Shown here piece after piece: positions 49,240 through 59,999 of a stretch of DNA of 64,000 bases. Position 1 is the stretch's first letter, and every line of letters starts with the position of its first letter. The stretch is from the NCBI GenBank assembly GCA_026119935.1, contig JALRMH010000029.1, positions 62,001 through 126,000 of the forward strand. The letters run 5' to 3'. The position numbers and the translations under genes were made by a program. This DNA is from Endothia cerciana. Lineage: Eukaryota; Ascomycota; Sordariomycetes; Diaporthales; Cryphonectriaceae. The notes beneath the pieces are model-generated. The model worked only from the letters and a program-made list of their open reading frames with translations, did not search any database and had not been told where the DNA came from.

Positions 49240-49810
49240 ACGATGCTGTGGTAATAAAGGGCGGCAAGAGTGAGGAAGGTGGCGAGGGCGATGAGGGCGA
49301 AGAAGACCCCCATCCGCCCCCCAAGCGCCGCAAGGGGCCTGCTTCCTTACAGTCGACCAACCTCAGGGCTTCTATATAGCAGCTTTTAACCTCGGGGGAC
49401 TAGAATTTCTCGATCCCAAAAAGCCCGCAGGCTAGCAGCCGCCCAGAAGCGTCTTAGCAAGCTGCAACACCCCCCCCCCCCCAGAGCGCGGTAAGCAGAA
49501 AGGGGCAGGTGATACAGCGGCCGCGGTCGCCCAGGAATGGCCGCTTCAGAATGTTATCTTCAAGTCTGCTCTGGTAGATGGCGAGCTGGTTATCCAGGTT
49601 CGGTGTTCTGCGGTTTCCTGCGCGAAACACACAAGCGCTGATCCGCCAGCCGACGAGGGAACACAGGTAGGCGATATAGGCTGGAAAGTTTCTGAAATTC
49701 TCGATGAAAAGTTGATCAAGTGGAAAAGGCGTTATTTAGTCGCGTGGGAACCAACCTGGGAGCCTAAGGGCAACTTGGCATATGTGAAGGATGTGCTTTC
49801 TGACTGGTAG
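49240..49810 (+). pseudogene. Chromodomain-type repeat-element relic
   Basis: From about 49484 to TAG at 49808 one open frame without an ATG reads AQEWPLQNVIFKSALVDGE and then a chromodomain-like segment: GWKVSEILDEKLIKWKRR, YLVAWEPTWEPKGNLAYV, DVLSDW. The Trp/aromatic and acidic positions match the methyl-lysine reader fold found in chromodomain retroelements and related fungal repeats. Upstream, in another frame, 49260-49450 reads Gly/Glu-rich then PPPKRRKGPASLQSTNLRAS, interrupted by TAG stops where Gln or Trp codons would fit. A C13 run at about 49470 separates the two frames. The pattern indicates decay by RIP-like transitions plus a run-length change. Confidence 0.6.
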
Positions 49811-50925
49811 CAGTCGCCGCGCAGGCGTAGAGGGGTAGCTGCCATGCGTAATAGTATGTCTGCCAGGAGAGGAAGGCCTCGCAAGCTAAGGAAAGAGAGA
49901 GAGAATATCCCCAGTGAGTATGGGGAAGTGGTGTTGTAGTAGCTAGAGCTTCTGTAGTTCTTTAATCCTATCTATTCAGATAGAGAACAGCAATAGATAT
50001 TTTCCTTTTCTCTTCAAGCCGTCTAGGCAGACCTCAGACCGACATTCCATCCTGCTCTTACCTTGACTTTCTTTTCTAGTCGTTTTCTCTATATAGGCAA
50101 GCTTGGATCGTGAGGGGGTTTTGCTTATTGCTCTGATGTCTGTTTGTCCGTGCGATAGCACCGAGTTCTGCTTTATACAGAAATAGGCATGCAGAGAACT
50201 AGCTTATGTCAGAGAGCGGCAGGAAACCAGCTTATGTCAGGAATGGCATAAAAAGCTTATGTTAAAGAATGCCAGAAAACTACAGTAAAAGGCGAATCGG
50301 GTTTTGCCAAATATTCTAGCTAACATCTGTCAGATGGTGGGAATCAGGCTCATTGGTGCGAAAGGTGGGCAGGATGGCTAGTCAGGTTGCACTACTATTC
50401 TCCTTCTATCTATCTGGGGCCCTGAGGTACCAATACACCCGTTTCTATAGGCAATGTACAACAAAGGGCCGGAATGCCCGAAACCCGCTCAAGGGTTCTT
50501 GTGCCAGGTGCCTGGAAAGGCCCTTCACACCCATGAGAAAGGGGCCTTTAGTCCGACACTTTTTCATACAACTCTGATGAAACAGACTGGCAGCTGGTGT
50601 ATTATATCAAATTCTGCAGTATATCCTTCTCCCTGCATGAATGGCTGGGGCTCAGCCGATGAAACGCAGGTTTTTCCGTTCAACGAGGCTTCCAATGAAT
50701 TGCGCAAAGTCAAGCATTCGGGACCCGAGGTTCTTATCTATGTGTGGAAAATTTGTATAATCCTGGCAGAAGGGTCTCTGACTTATTGGAGGAGTTCAAG
50801 CCGCATCCTGAATCCTCGACTTCTCCGTGAGTTTCTAGGACGCTTAAACCCGTCTTTCATGACCAGTCTTGACGTAGACAACGGCTATTATACGTGAAAA
50901 TGTCGGTGATCTTTTCAAATAAGTC
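49811..50925. other. Repeat-derived, non-coding stretch
   Basis: Contains several diverged copies of an AGCTTATGTCAG-like word between about 50195 and 50270. No gene is visible. Confidence 0.45.
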
Positions 50926-51767
50926 TTACTTCACGAACAGCACAAACATTCCCCCTTCCCACCCGTACGCGTGGCTCAGCCTCCGCCTGTACCGCCTGGC
51001 CCACCAGAATGGAAGCTTGCTGCTCGGGTGCGGCTCGTGAAACTGGATGCTCCGCTCGACATCGAGCCTCGGCGGCTGGAAATGCCACGCCGAGCCGTAC
51101 AGCTTCTCGGTACGAAAGCCCACCGCAGCCATCGCGTGCAGAAAGTCTCCCCATGGTACTTCGCCCGGCGTCGACGTCACGCCGTGGTTGAAGAACAGCA
51201 CGCAGAACACTTTGAGCGCACGTGCGTCGACTGCAAATGTCGGCTTTGTGCCCGCAGCGGCATGCTCTGGCAGCTGTGGCGCTGCACGACCCGCCTCCTC
51301 CTGTTCGTGCTGGGAGCCCGGAGTGCCTCGCGTCTTCGCCTTGGTCTTAGTGTGGGATAGTGTATTTTTTGTCGATGCCTCTGGGAGTATCCTGCGATCC
51401 GAGGTACAGCGTAGACAAGGGCAGCAGCAGGTCTTGGGCGTCGGACGTAGCAATACCGCCCTTTTCCCCCGGTAGTAGTGGCTTTGGTGGGCTCAATCCA
51501 CTCTGGGGTGCGCTGTGGAACGCGGTATTCAGAGAGGAGACGCCCCAGAGCCGTACCGTCCAGAGGGCTTGCTTTGGCACAGACACGAAGATTCAACTGA
51601 GCCCAGAAGGCGTCCAGGTTGGCCTCGGCCTGTCTTAGTTTGGCCACGGTCTCTTTGATACGACGCTTGTGGACGGCATAAGCGGACTTTGAGTCGGACG
51701 GTTTTGCGAGCTCGACCAGTCCGATACAGTTCTTCTCGCCGAGCCCTCCGATATCAATACTTGGCAA
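50926..51767 (-). pseudogene. Frameshifted C-terminal fragment of a larger fungal gene
   Basis: Three minus-strand frames each hold part of one protein. First: LPSIDIGGLGEKNCIGLVEL through LRQAEANLDAFW to VPQRTPEWIEPTK. Second: SDAQDLLLPLSTLYLG, about 51400-51450. Third: ARALKVFCVLFF, GEVPWGDFLHAMAAVGF, EKLYGSAWHFQPP, SIQFHEPHPSSKLPFW, ending with HAYGWEGGMFVLFVK. I recall similar C-terminal segments in large uncharacterised fungal proteins, but cannot name the family. There is no ATG at the N-terminal side (the frame opens at TTG) and AT-rich DNA lies just upstream. Inference: a truncated copy with at least two frame breaks, moved or left beside the repeat region. Confidence 0.6.
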
Positions 51768-52664
51768 GTTTGCAATCCGTAATCGTTCCTAGCACATGTT
51801 TGTTAGCCCTGTATCAGAGCTCGAAGAAGACAGACTATGGTTCCTAGGGAATTAATAGTGCCAACCGGGTCTATGCGCCGAAAGTTCTCTCTGAAGTGTT
51901 GTTCGCTATTTTTCTCGGGAAAACATCTTGCTCTGAGAACAAAAAAAAACACCCCCCCCCCCCCAAAAAAAAAAACCACGACAGTAATCACGACAATACT
52001 GGCCGGAATGATGATACAGAAGAGCGTGGTTAAGTCTACATGTAAAGTCTTCGTTTTTATGAATTATGAGAAATAAAAGATAAAATATTATTTATCACAA
52101 GGATTGGACATATGAGGCTTTCTCTTTGTCAGGCACACGGGGAGGCGATTCTCTATGCGTTGCCAAGGATCGTGATTTGTTGCCAAGTCTCAGAGAAACG
52201 TTATTAAAAAGGCTATTATACACACTTGTAGGACCTGTTTCTCTCGTAGGACTAATAAAGGGAGAGGCCGTCCGATTGTCGAATCGGAAGGAGCGGCCAT
52301 GGAAGCTCTCAAATTAGAGGGACAATATCATTTGAAGCTTCTTGCACTATATAGCAGGAGATATAGCACCTCCGAATGAGCTGATGGAGCTTTTTCGAAT
52401 AGCCAGAGACACGTGGTTATATTCATGTTACATGTGCTGCGTTTGGTCTTTTCAGTAACAATTATTTCGACGCGATAGACTCCCTATCTGCTCTGCTCTC
52501 TTCCCCTCTTCTCATTTTCTTGGTGGTGTCTTGTTGTATATGTGTCTGGTGATATGAAGTCGGTGGGCGGTAATTCCCAGAAGTCGCTGTAGTTGACAGA
52601 TTCGGGGCCCCAGCAGAGGCTGCGGGCCTACCGTACCGCACAGATGGGAGGCCATTGTGCTTCC
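51768..52664. other. AT-rich non-coding stretch with an A/C mirror run
   Basis: No gene. Includes A9, then C13, then A11 at 51941-51975. The rest is AT-rich and may belong to the neighbouring repeat island. Confidence 0.5.
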
Positions 52665-53123
52665 TCACAAATTCTTCGACTTGGAACCATTCTGCACACC
52701 AATACCGGCCAGGAACAGAATCCTGATCACAGTGACCAGTCCAGTGAACAGGATATTTCCCAAGTCCACCGAGCGTATAGCCCCGAGACTTAGCCTATCT
52801 TGCTGCTTCAGACTGACATATATACTGGCAAGCATCGCAATATCGACAAGCAGAACACCTGCAATAATGACCCTCCACACTTTGATCTCATCGCTAACGC
52901 GTAGGGCTCCCCCAAGTGTAATGGCCACGAATGCAAACATGGCGGCAAGCTGGTGGAAGAGGAACCCCTGGTCGGGGTTGTAAGGCGATAGAGTGGCTGG
53001 AACAAAGGCGTCCAACATGACTTGAGGGCTGAAGATTAGAGTGTATATTGTAGGGGCTAGTACAAGAGGGTCGACCCATTTGAACCAGATGTGGTAGAAG
53101 ATGTGGATGTTTGGGAGCGTCAT
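52665..53123 (-). CDS. DUF7704-like integral membrane protein
   Basis: Intron-free, 152 aa from ATG 53123; the frame opens further upstream, but conserved sequence starts at MTLPNIHIFYHIWFKWVDPL. Four hydrophobic segments are visible, including PLVLAPTIYTLIF, LAAMFAFVAITLGGAL, VIIAGVLLVDIAMLASIY and ILFTGLVTVIRILFLAGI. The layout (helix, loop with PNIHIFYHIW, long amphipathic loop, three helices) resembles the fungal DUF7704 family, whose role is unknown. The family name is from memory and would need a profile search. Confidence 0.7.
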   Translation of the reverse strand: MTLPNIHIFYHIWFKWVDPLVLAPTIYTLIFSPQVMLDAFVPATLSPYNPDQGFLFHQLAAMFAFVAITLGGALRVSDEIKVWRVIIAGVLLVDIAMLASIYVSLKQQDRLSLGAIRSVDLGNILFTGLVTVIRILFLAGIGVQNGSKSKNL

Positions 53124-54149
53124 GGTGGTGGACGTGTTTGGAGGAGCAGGAAGATGCTCGCTCGGCGGGATCAAGGAAGTAGTGGGGGAAATTTGAGTCT
53201 TAAGTATCTGTGCAAAATGGGTTAGGTGTTTTTTATAACAGCTAGTGCGAGCGTAGACCTCACAGGGGACGTAAGGCTCGCCAAGTGCCAAGGCAGCCTA
53301 GATCGTGGCTTGTGATGAAGCATTCCGAATACAACTGTATCCATACTGTGAGTGACCAATAGTCGAAGGGCTACCTATCTATTAAGCCTTATCAACTCCT
53401 CCGTTTTAAAAGCTGTTTGTTACGGCTACTGTCGGCTATGTATTTCCACGATTGATTAACGAGCCAACCAAAGCGCCCCCACCTAAAGCACGCTTCGCCC
53501 CGGCCCCCAACTTTAATACCAGTAAGCACTAAGATCCCTGCAGCTGAGGCTTCCAGATCGAGCAGGCTTTCCCCAGGCCTCGCACTGTGCCAGCACCGAC
53601 CATCCCTTCCCACCTAGGCCTCGTGTCTATGAAGATGCTCAATCCCGCTGTTCAAAGTCCACCAGAAAACAAAATGTGTCGATATTAATTCTCAGGAAAC
53701 GGCTTGCCTCTATACGAAATATACTACAGTGACGGTCTCATGGGGAAATATCTCGTTAGCATGGTGGCGGCGGTTTGGCAAGGGTGGTCAGAGGATGACT
53801 TGCCGCAATGGCTTGCTTGATGAAGGAAAGATAATTACGTTCAGGCTGCGCGGCTAGAGGTGCTATCATAATTAGTGCTCTATCCTTGGACCTGTGCATG
53901 CCTCCTCCGCTGGCGCTCTCCAGTGTCTGAAGGGATGTGCAGCTCTCCAACGATATGCAGGTTGGATTCTGAAAGCGGTGTTCTAGACCCCTCTCCACCA
54001 TCTGGAGATGATTAGGTGGGTGTTGAACAACATGCAGCCTTGAGTTATGCAGTGGCGGGTGCTTCAGCCCTTCACATCATCCTCCCCGGCATTCTTTCCT
54101 ATCTGAGTTTCCTCGAGCCCATTCCTTCTTCCGCGACACATATTGACTT
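53124..54149. other. Divergent intergenic region
   Basis: About 1 kb between the starts of two membrane-protein genes that point away from each other. No gene is visible. Confidence 0.5.
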
Positions 54150-55600
54150 ATGACTCCCTCATCTCGTCGATCGAGCCTTGGGCCTCCGTCCGTCTCCCCC
54201 ATTCCTTCATCTGCTTTATCCAAAAGCAAAATAATGCAAGAAATGGATATGTTGTCAACACCAAGAATTGCGCGGGCAGCGTCAGCCGCTCCCCTGGACG
54301 ACGCGGCCAGTGTCTCGCCGCGAGAGTTTCTCGTGGCTGGAATCATCATGTTGTTTTTCACGGCCCTCTTCGTCGCCACACGCATCGTGGCTAACATTCT
54401 CAGGGAGCGGAAGCTAGGCTCGAATAGTGGGTTTTCTCAAGCTCAAGAGTCGAGGACGAGGTGGACTTGCTCACCGTATCACGATGCTGACGTTTCCCAG
54501 TCATTGCACTCCTTTCGGTTGTCCTCCTTGGCACATTTGCCGGCCTGAGCTACTACATGAACCAGTACATGTTTGTCGATCCAACAACGCCTCTGAAGCG
54601 GCTTCTCCTGGTATATTCTTCCACGATTCCTTCTTTCTCGGCCCACAATCGGACCAGGACTTCTGATCAAGGTGTTGGACACTGGCTGACAAGCCCAAGT
54701 TTACACAAATCACGAATTGGGTGGCTGCGCTGGCCGTGTGGTGTTCCAAGGCGCCCGTGCTATTCCTGTTCATCACGCTCTTCGGCGTCCATCGTTGGTT
54801 GCGAATCATGTCGTATACGACGCTGGCGGTGCTAGGTGTTGCTATCATCACGGCCGCGGCCGTCACCACTGGGGCCTGCGACTTGCAGAATAGGAGCCCG
54901 TCGGACTTGTTCCTCCTTGGCTGCTCAAACACCGCCTCTGAGGTGGGCGTCGGCTTGGGAGTCATCTCAGTCGTTGTCGATGTCATCATCATGATCATTC
55001 CCATGCCCGTCGTGGTCAAGCTCAATATGCCCACGCACAAGAAAGTCGGTCTCGTTGTCATATTCACTTCAGGTATCTTGTAAGTGACTCCAGCTTCGGC
55101 CATAGAATCTCACAATGCTAACAAGGGGAAAACAGTGCCGTCATCGCGAGTGCCATTTCGGTGTACTATAAGTGGCAGTCCAAAAACGGGTCCACCACCA
55201 ATGTCACCGCTGCCATGGTCTGCACGTAAGTCATAATCGTGCAAGTCTTTCCATAGTTACCCATGCTGACGAGCTTTCCAGAATGGTTGAGAGCTGTATC
55301 GCAACCATTATCGGTTGCATACCCGCCACCTATACTTTCTGGTCACAAGTTTTTCCAGCAAGCAGTTTGTACATTCGTCTCGCCTCTATCTTCTCATCGC
55401 AACATACCTCCAGCCAGAAGAAGCATTCCGTCCCGAGCGGACATGTCAGGATCTCCGAGATTCTCAAGCCTGGAGGCTCTGGCGGAAGCAGCAGCACCGA
55501 ACGCATCAACGATTACTCCAGCCATCTACCGCAGAATGCACGGTACAAGTCCATCAAAGACGACTATTACACCACCGACATACCGCTTAATTCTGTTTAG
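54150..55600 (+). CDS. Fungal rhodopsin-domain (PTH11-like) integral membrane protein
   Basis: Proposed exons are 54150-54426, 54501-54610, 54694-55079, 55136-55225 and 55282-55600, giving 393 aa. Seven hydrophobic spans can be traced: FLVAGIIMLFFTALFVATRI, IIALLSVVLLGTFAGLSYY, APVLFLFITLFGVHRWL, YTTLAVLGVAIITAAA, GVISVVVDVIIMIIPMPVVV, VVIFTSGIL with AVIASAISVYY, and CIATIIGCIPATYTFW. Features typical of the family are C(D/N)LQNRSP, a Cys before the fifth helix, and DVIIMIIPMPVV. The C-terminal tail is Ser/Gly-rich and cytoplasmic. The role (possibly signalling) is not shown by sequence. ATG 54150 is the first in frame; a later start at MQEMDMLS is possible. Confidence 0.82.
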
Positions 55601-57132
55601 CCGCAAGCACAACGCCACTTGTCGTGTATTTTATCACTTCGTTGTATGATGTAATGGAGGTCGCAATATTTCTTATGTATCATAGCCATTGGAATTACGC
55701 TGAGAGAGGTGGATAAACCTGGAGGTTTTAAACCAGCACGACCCATGATGTTTACGACACCCGCAGGAGATCGTCAGTAGGAACTGCCCGTTGACTGGGA
55801 AATACAAATTTACATTGGATCCCGTATAATATCGAGAAATCTATACAAATCTCGGATACAACAAAGCCGAGTCATTGTTATGTTTTCTTCAACATTCGCC
55901 TATTTTCCCACTCAGTGGGCTCGCCCCGCCCCCCCCCCCCCTTTTCCTCCCAGGTGCCAAATAATTATCGCACGGGTCGTGCCTACTTGATTTCTAAGTA
56001 GAAAAGAAAGAAGGATGACATTTCGCTGTGGATTTGTCTGTCCCATCGCCGATCACGTTTCAGGAAAACTCCGGTATCAATGACAAGCTCATCATGAAAA
56101 AGAAAAAAAAAAAAAAAAAAAAAAAAAGTCCATGGGGTAAATTGGAGCGCCACAGCTGTAATCTTGATCAAAGGGTGTCTGTCTTTGGTAAGACTACCGA
56201 GGATATGCCCCTCTTTGGTGCGCGGACCGATTCAATAGAGTCTGGCCGCGACAGCAGGATTCCAGTATGTAAGGCTTAGGAGATAACAAAGATTGTGCCT
56301 TGATGTCAAGTGTTCCATTCCGGGATTAAATCAAGGAATTAGGGAACATTGGCCAATGGGGATACTTTATACTTAGCTCCGATCGGCGTCATGTAAGCGT
56401 GTGATGCTGTCATGAACGCGATGCACCTCTCAGCGCTACGCCAACTTGCCACGTATTAGGGTGCGACGCCACAGATGAGGTTCTTGTTGCTCTCCGACCC
56501 CAACTTCTCTTGGCGCCGGTTACCCTTTACAGTAACATTGGCTAAGGCATCAGCAATCATGCCCACCATGCCCACCAACACGACCCGATACGCACATTCA
56601 GCTATATCGCTCTTACAACAGGGGTTCAACGGTGCCGCCCAACAGCATGCTCAATGCCAACACCTCTATCCTGCCACCACGCGGTAATTTTGCTACAACC
56701 AGCAATTCCGAGATTCTAAAACTATACGCAGGATTACGATCTCTCTTTACTTTTGGCCCCCACATAGCCCTGCTCTCAGCCATCACCCCACATCCCTTTC
56801 CCAAGCGATCCTGGGAGCCCCCGCCAGGCTTTTCCAGTATCCGGACCAACGTCGCATCAATGTAGCCCACCACGTATCTGGGCGAACCGGTGCCCTTTAT
56901 GTGGTTCAATACGTCGTAAATACAACCACACAGATGCCCTCAGCCTTGAAAAGAATCAGTGGTTCAGGCAGCACCGCGGAATCGCGGAATTGATGTATGC
57001 GGGTCAATCAATGTTATCTAACCAAGAAAATATGTCTGTCTAACTGTCTACGCTTGATACCGGAGGGAGCATGACTCAATGTAGGCCGACAGTAATAGCT
57101 TTCGCACGCAACGCAAGAAATCATACCCTCGT
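55601..57132. other. Intergenic region with A- and C-runs
   Basis: Convergent 3' sides of the rhodopsin-like and P450 genes. It holds a C-rich run near 55928-55941 and an A-rich run near 56097-56127. No supported gene. Confidence 0.5.
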
Positions 57133-59347
57133 TTAATATTCCGCCGTTTCAAGCGGGGTAAAAAGCACCTTGGTCTTGTGCCTAGGAATCATGGTCGTGC
57201 GCCAAGTCATGTAGCGCCGGGAAGTCTCCTCGACGAGTTTGGGGTTAAAGCCCAGAATGATCTGACCTAAAATGACCTTCATGACGGCAGCGGCATAGAA
57301 CCGACCGGGACTGTTGCACATATGAGGGTCAGGAATGCGTAGAAGGCACACGAGTCGAGGAGATGATACACACCACTTCATGCGGCCCGTCCCCCAGACT
57401 AGCCAGGTCGAGTCGACGTCGGTGAGCCTTGCCGGCGCGGTCTGCTCTGTAGAGCCCCTCAGGTCTGCCGTGGCAAGCTTGTCGAGCGTGGCTTGATCGA
57501 CAAACCTGAAGCCATGGAACTGGTGTGGATCAGGATAGTACTCTGCACTCTGCATGATGGCTCGAACGGGCGTGCAGGCCCACTCGCCCGGGTGGACCGT
57601 GGTGCCATCTGAAAATGTGAATGGCTTCAGGGCTGCGCGACGGGTGCTTTCTGCACGGTTGCGGAAAACCTTCATTAGTGGAAAGCCCGTCGTCCATGCT
57701 GGGAGCGGCTGGCGACCTGGATGGGGGCAGTGCATGCTTACGCGACTCGATAGGGCTTAGACGTGCAGACTCCTTGATGAAGCTATCCAGGAGAGGCAGG
57801 CCAATTCCGGTGGCCTCGAAGCCGGCGTATCCGTTGATCAGCTCCTGGCGTAGTGGATCACGGTACTCGGGGTGCAGGCACAGATCATGAACAGCAAAGG
57901 TAATTGTCTGCTGAAGTCAGCAACTCTGAAGCAGCTTCCTGTGCCGAGGTCCGATACTTGCGGTTGAGACAGCATGGACTGATCCAAACCAGATCGCAAT
58001 GATCTCATGAACTACACGCTCGGCGGACCACGGGTTCTGTCGGGGAGACGTGTCCAGGATCCACTGGATGCAATCGTTCTGTACTGGCGTCAGTTAGTGC
58101 TTCCCAGGTATGCTTGAATAGTGAGAGGATGTGCGCACATGGGTGGGGACTTTTTGGCCCAGGAGCCGCTGGTCTCTCTCAACACACCTCTGCTGTGCGA
58201 CCGGGAGCAAGGTGTCGAAAATCGTCTTGTGCGCTCCCAGACGCGTAGCCATATATTTCCCAAGAAGCCTGAAGGGAGCACTCTTGTCAGTTTCTCTTGG
58301 ACAATATAGCCGACACCACTCCACCGCCTCGGCCATGCAAGGAGGGACCTACGGTGCCAGTGCTTTGGGAAGCAGTCGAACGACCTCGGCACAGATCAAG
58401 GTCTGTTCAATGTGGTCAAGGGCTGAGGTCATGAAAGCCTCGTTCTTGGCTGTGAAGATTATGTCAACAGGGAGATCGTCATATCAGGGCAAAGTCAGAG
58501 GCAGAGAAAGTCATATGATAATATAGGAGAGCATCCTACTTGCCCAGATCCCTGCCGAAGAAAGAAACCGCATTGGTCAGCACGACCAGCTTCAGAACGA
58601 GAGGATATACCGGGATTTCTCTTGAGCCTGGCCGTGAGTTAGTCCGACTGTTCCAAGAAGAGATCTGGAAAAGCCCTGACCATTGACAGCGGGGTACTGT
58701 TCGTAGAGCTCAGCGAAGCGTGCCCCGACGATGGTGGTCAAGTGTGGCAGAATTTGGGGGAGATTGTTTGTCAACATAGTTCGAAGGGCTTTAATAAAGC
58801 CCACACCTTCGGTTCCACGGTGATCAAACCAGTTGAAGCCATGCATGGTATATTTTGGTTGCAGCATCTACCCCGTCCACGTCAGGTTTCTGCCTTGGAG
58901 ATCAGAACTTGCTTTTGGCGTACTTGTTTTGTTGCCGCCTCCATTGAGAGAACACTCTCGGGGGCCTGGTCCAGCTCATTGAGATGCTTTGGGGAAGAGA
59001 CATAGACATAGCGGTTGTCAGGGGCAAGTACTTCGAAGGGTTGGCCGCCAGCCTGGATGAAGTCAGTCTCGTGAATTTGTCCAGCTAAATTAACAGGATA
59101 TAATGGACGGCAGACCTTGTCGAATTCTGCCTGGACAAGATCAATTCCCTTGAATAGATATGTCCAAGCTTGAACCCGTCTCAGGACATGCAGGAACCCT
59201 TGCTGAAGAATCTGTAAATTTGTATCGTCAGCTCCAGTATGCAATGGACTGCCTTGGAGGTAGAAATTCTCGGACGGGATGCACCTTGAAGAATGCAGTG
59301 GAGAAGATGAGCGCGAAGATGACGGTTGGGACGAGAGAAGCTGCCAT
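57133..59347 (-). CDS. Cytochrome P450 monooxygenase A
   Basis: Heme monooxygenase, probably ER-anchored by the N-terminal helix (VPTVIFALIFSTAFF). Eleven proposed exons on the minus strand: 59347-59285, 59211-59116, 59052-58924, 58867-58681, 58627-58544, 58449-58353, 58268-58139, 58078-57962, 57907-57742, 57650-57374 and 57310-57133, giving 507 aa. Key motifs are the oxygen-binding I-helix region IIAIWFGSVHAVSTTITF, the ExxR motif (KESARLSP) and the heme loop WGTGRMKCPGRF with Cys near residue 449; this Cys codon is split by the last intron. Introns 5 (58543-58450) and 8 (57961-57908) both start GCAAGT and end AG; GT alternatives break the frame. Divergent from P450 B. The substrate is unknown; proteins of this style often act in secondary metabolism. 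Confidence 0.9.
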
Positions 59348-59999
59348 CTTAGGCTCATGGCCCGATAAGATCGACATGAATGTCAACATGGGAGGCTCCA
59401 TTGTAGCGTTCATAGGGGGCAAATATTTTGGATCTGAATGCATATGTTCAATTTGCCTTCTCAGTGGAGTTTCTGGGGACTAACTGTCTTCATATGTAGC
59501 AACTATGTTGCGGCTCAGAAGATGAGCTCTGTCCTGTACCCTCTTACATGTTCCCGCCCTAATCAAAGACCAAAGGGGGCGCCGAGGTAACTTGGAGCTT
59601 GTCCGAGAATGCTAAAATAGGTTCAGAAAATGACCTTGTTATCGTTGGACCTAGTTGTTAGTGTGCCTCGACGCGCGGATGCTGGTAGCCCTGTGAGGAA
59701 AAAAAGGGGGGGGGTGGGAAGAGGGGGCTGAAGGATCTAGCGGGTGTGCATGCGTGCCCTGGTCAGATATCGATAGATGCGGACCCTTGACCCTCACCAG
59801 CTTGTGAGAGTACATAGTACATGGCGGAGCAAGAGCATCTGACCTTCTCTAGCTCGTCCGAACCAACTTCATCCATCCAGTCCTAGGATACTCTCGATCT
59901 GCCCCATGTGCCCAAGCAGTACTTAGAGCCGTTGGAAAGTCAGACGTGCACACAACCACAACCACAAACCTTTTCTGCAGAGTCAGACCTGGAGGCGAG
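59348..59999. promoter_or_regulatory. Shared divergent promoter of the two P450 genes
   Basis: The two P450 start codons face away across 652 bp, so both promoters lie here. It includes a purine-rich run near 59696-59727. No named factor site is assigned. Confidence 0.5.
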
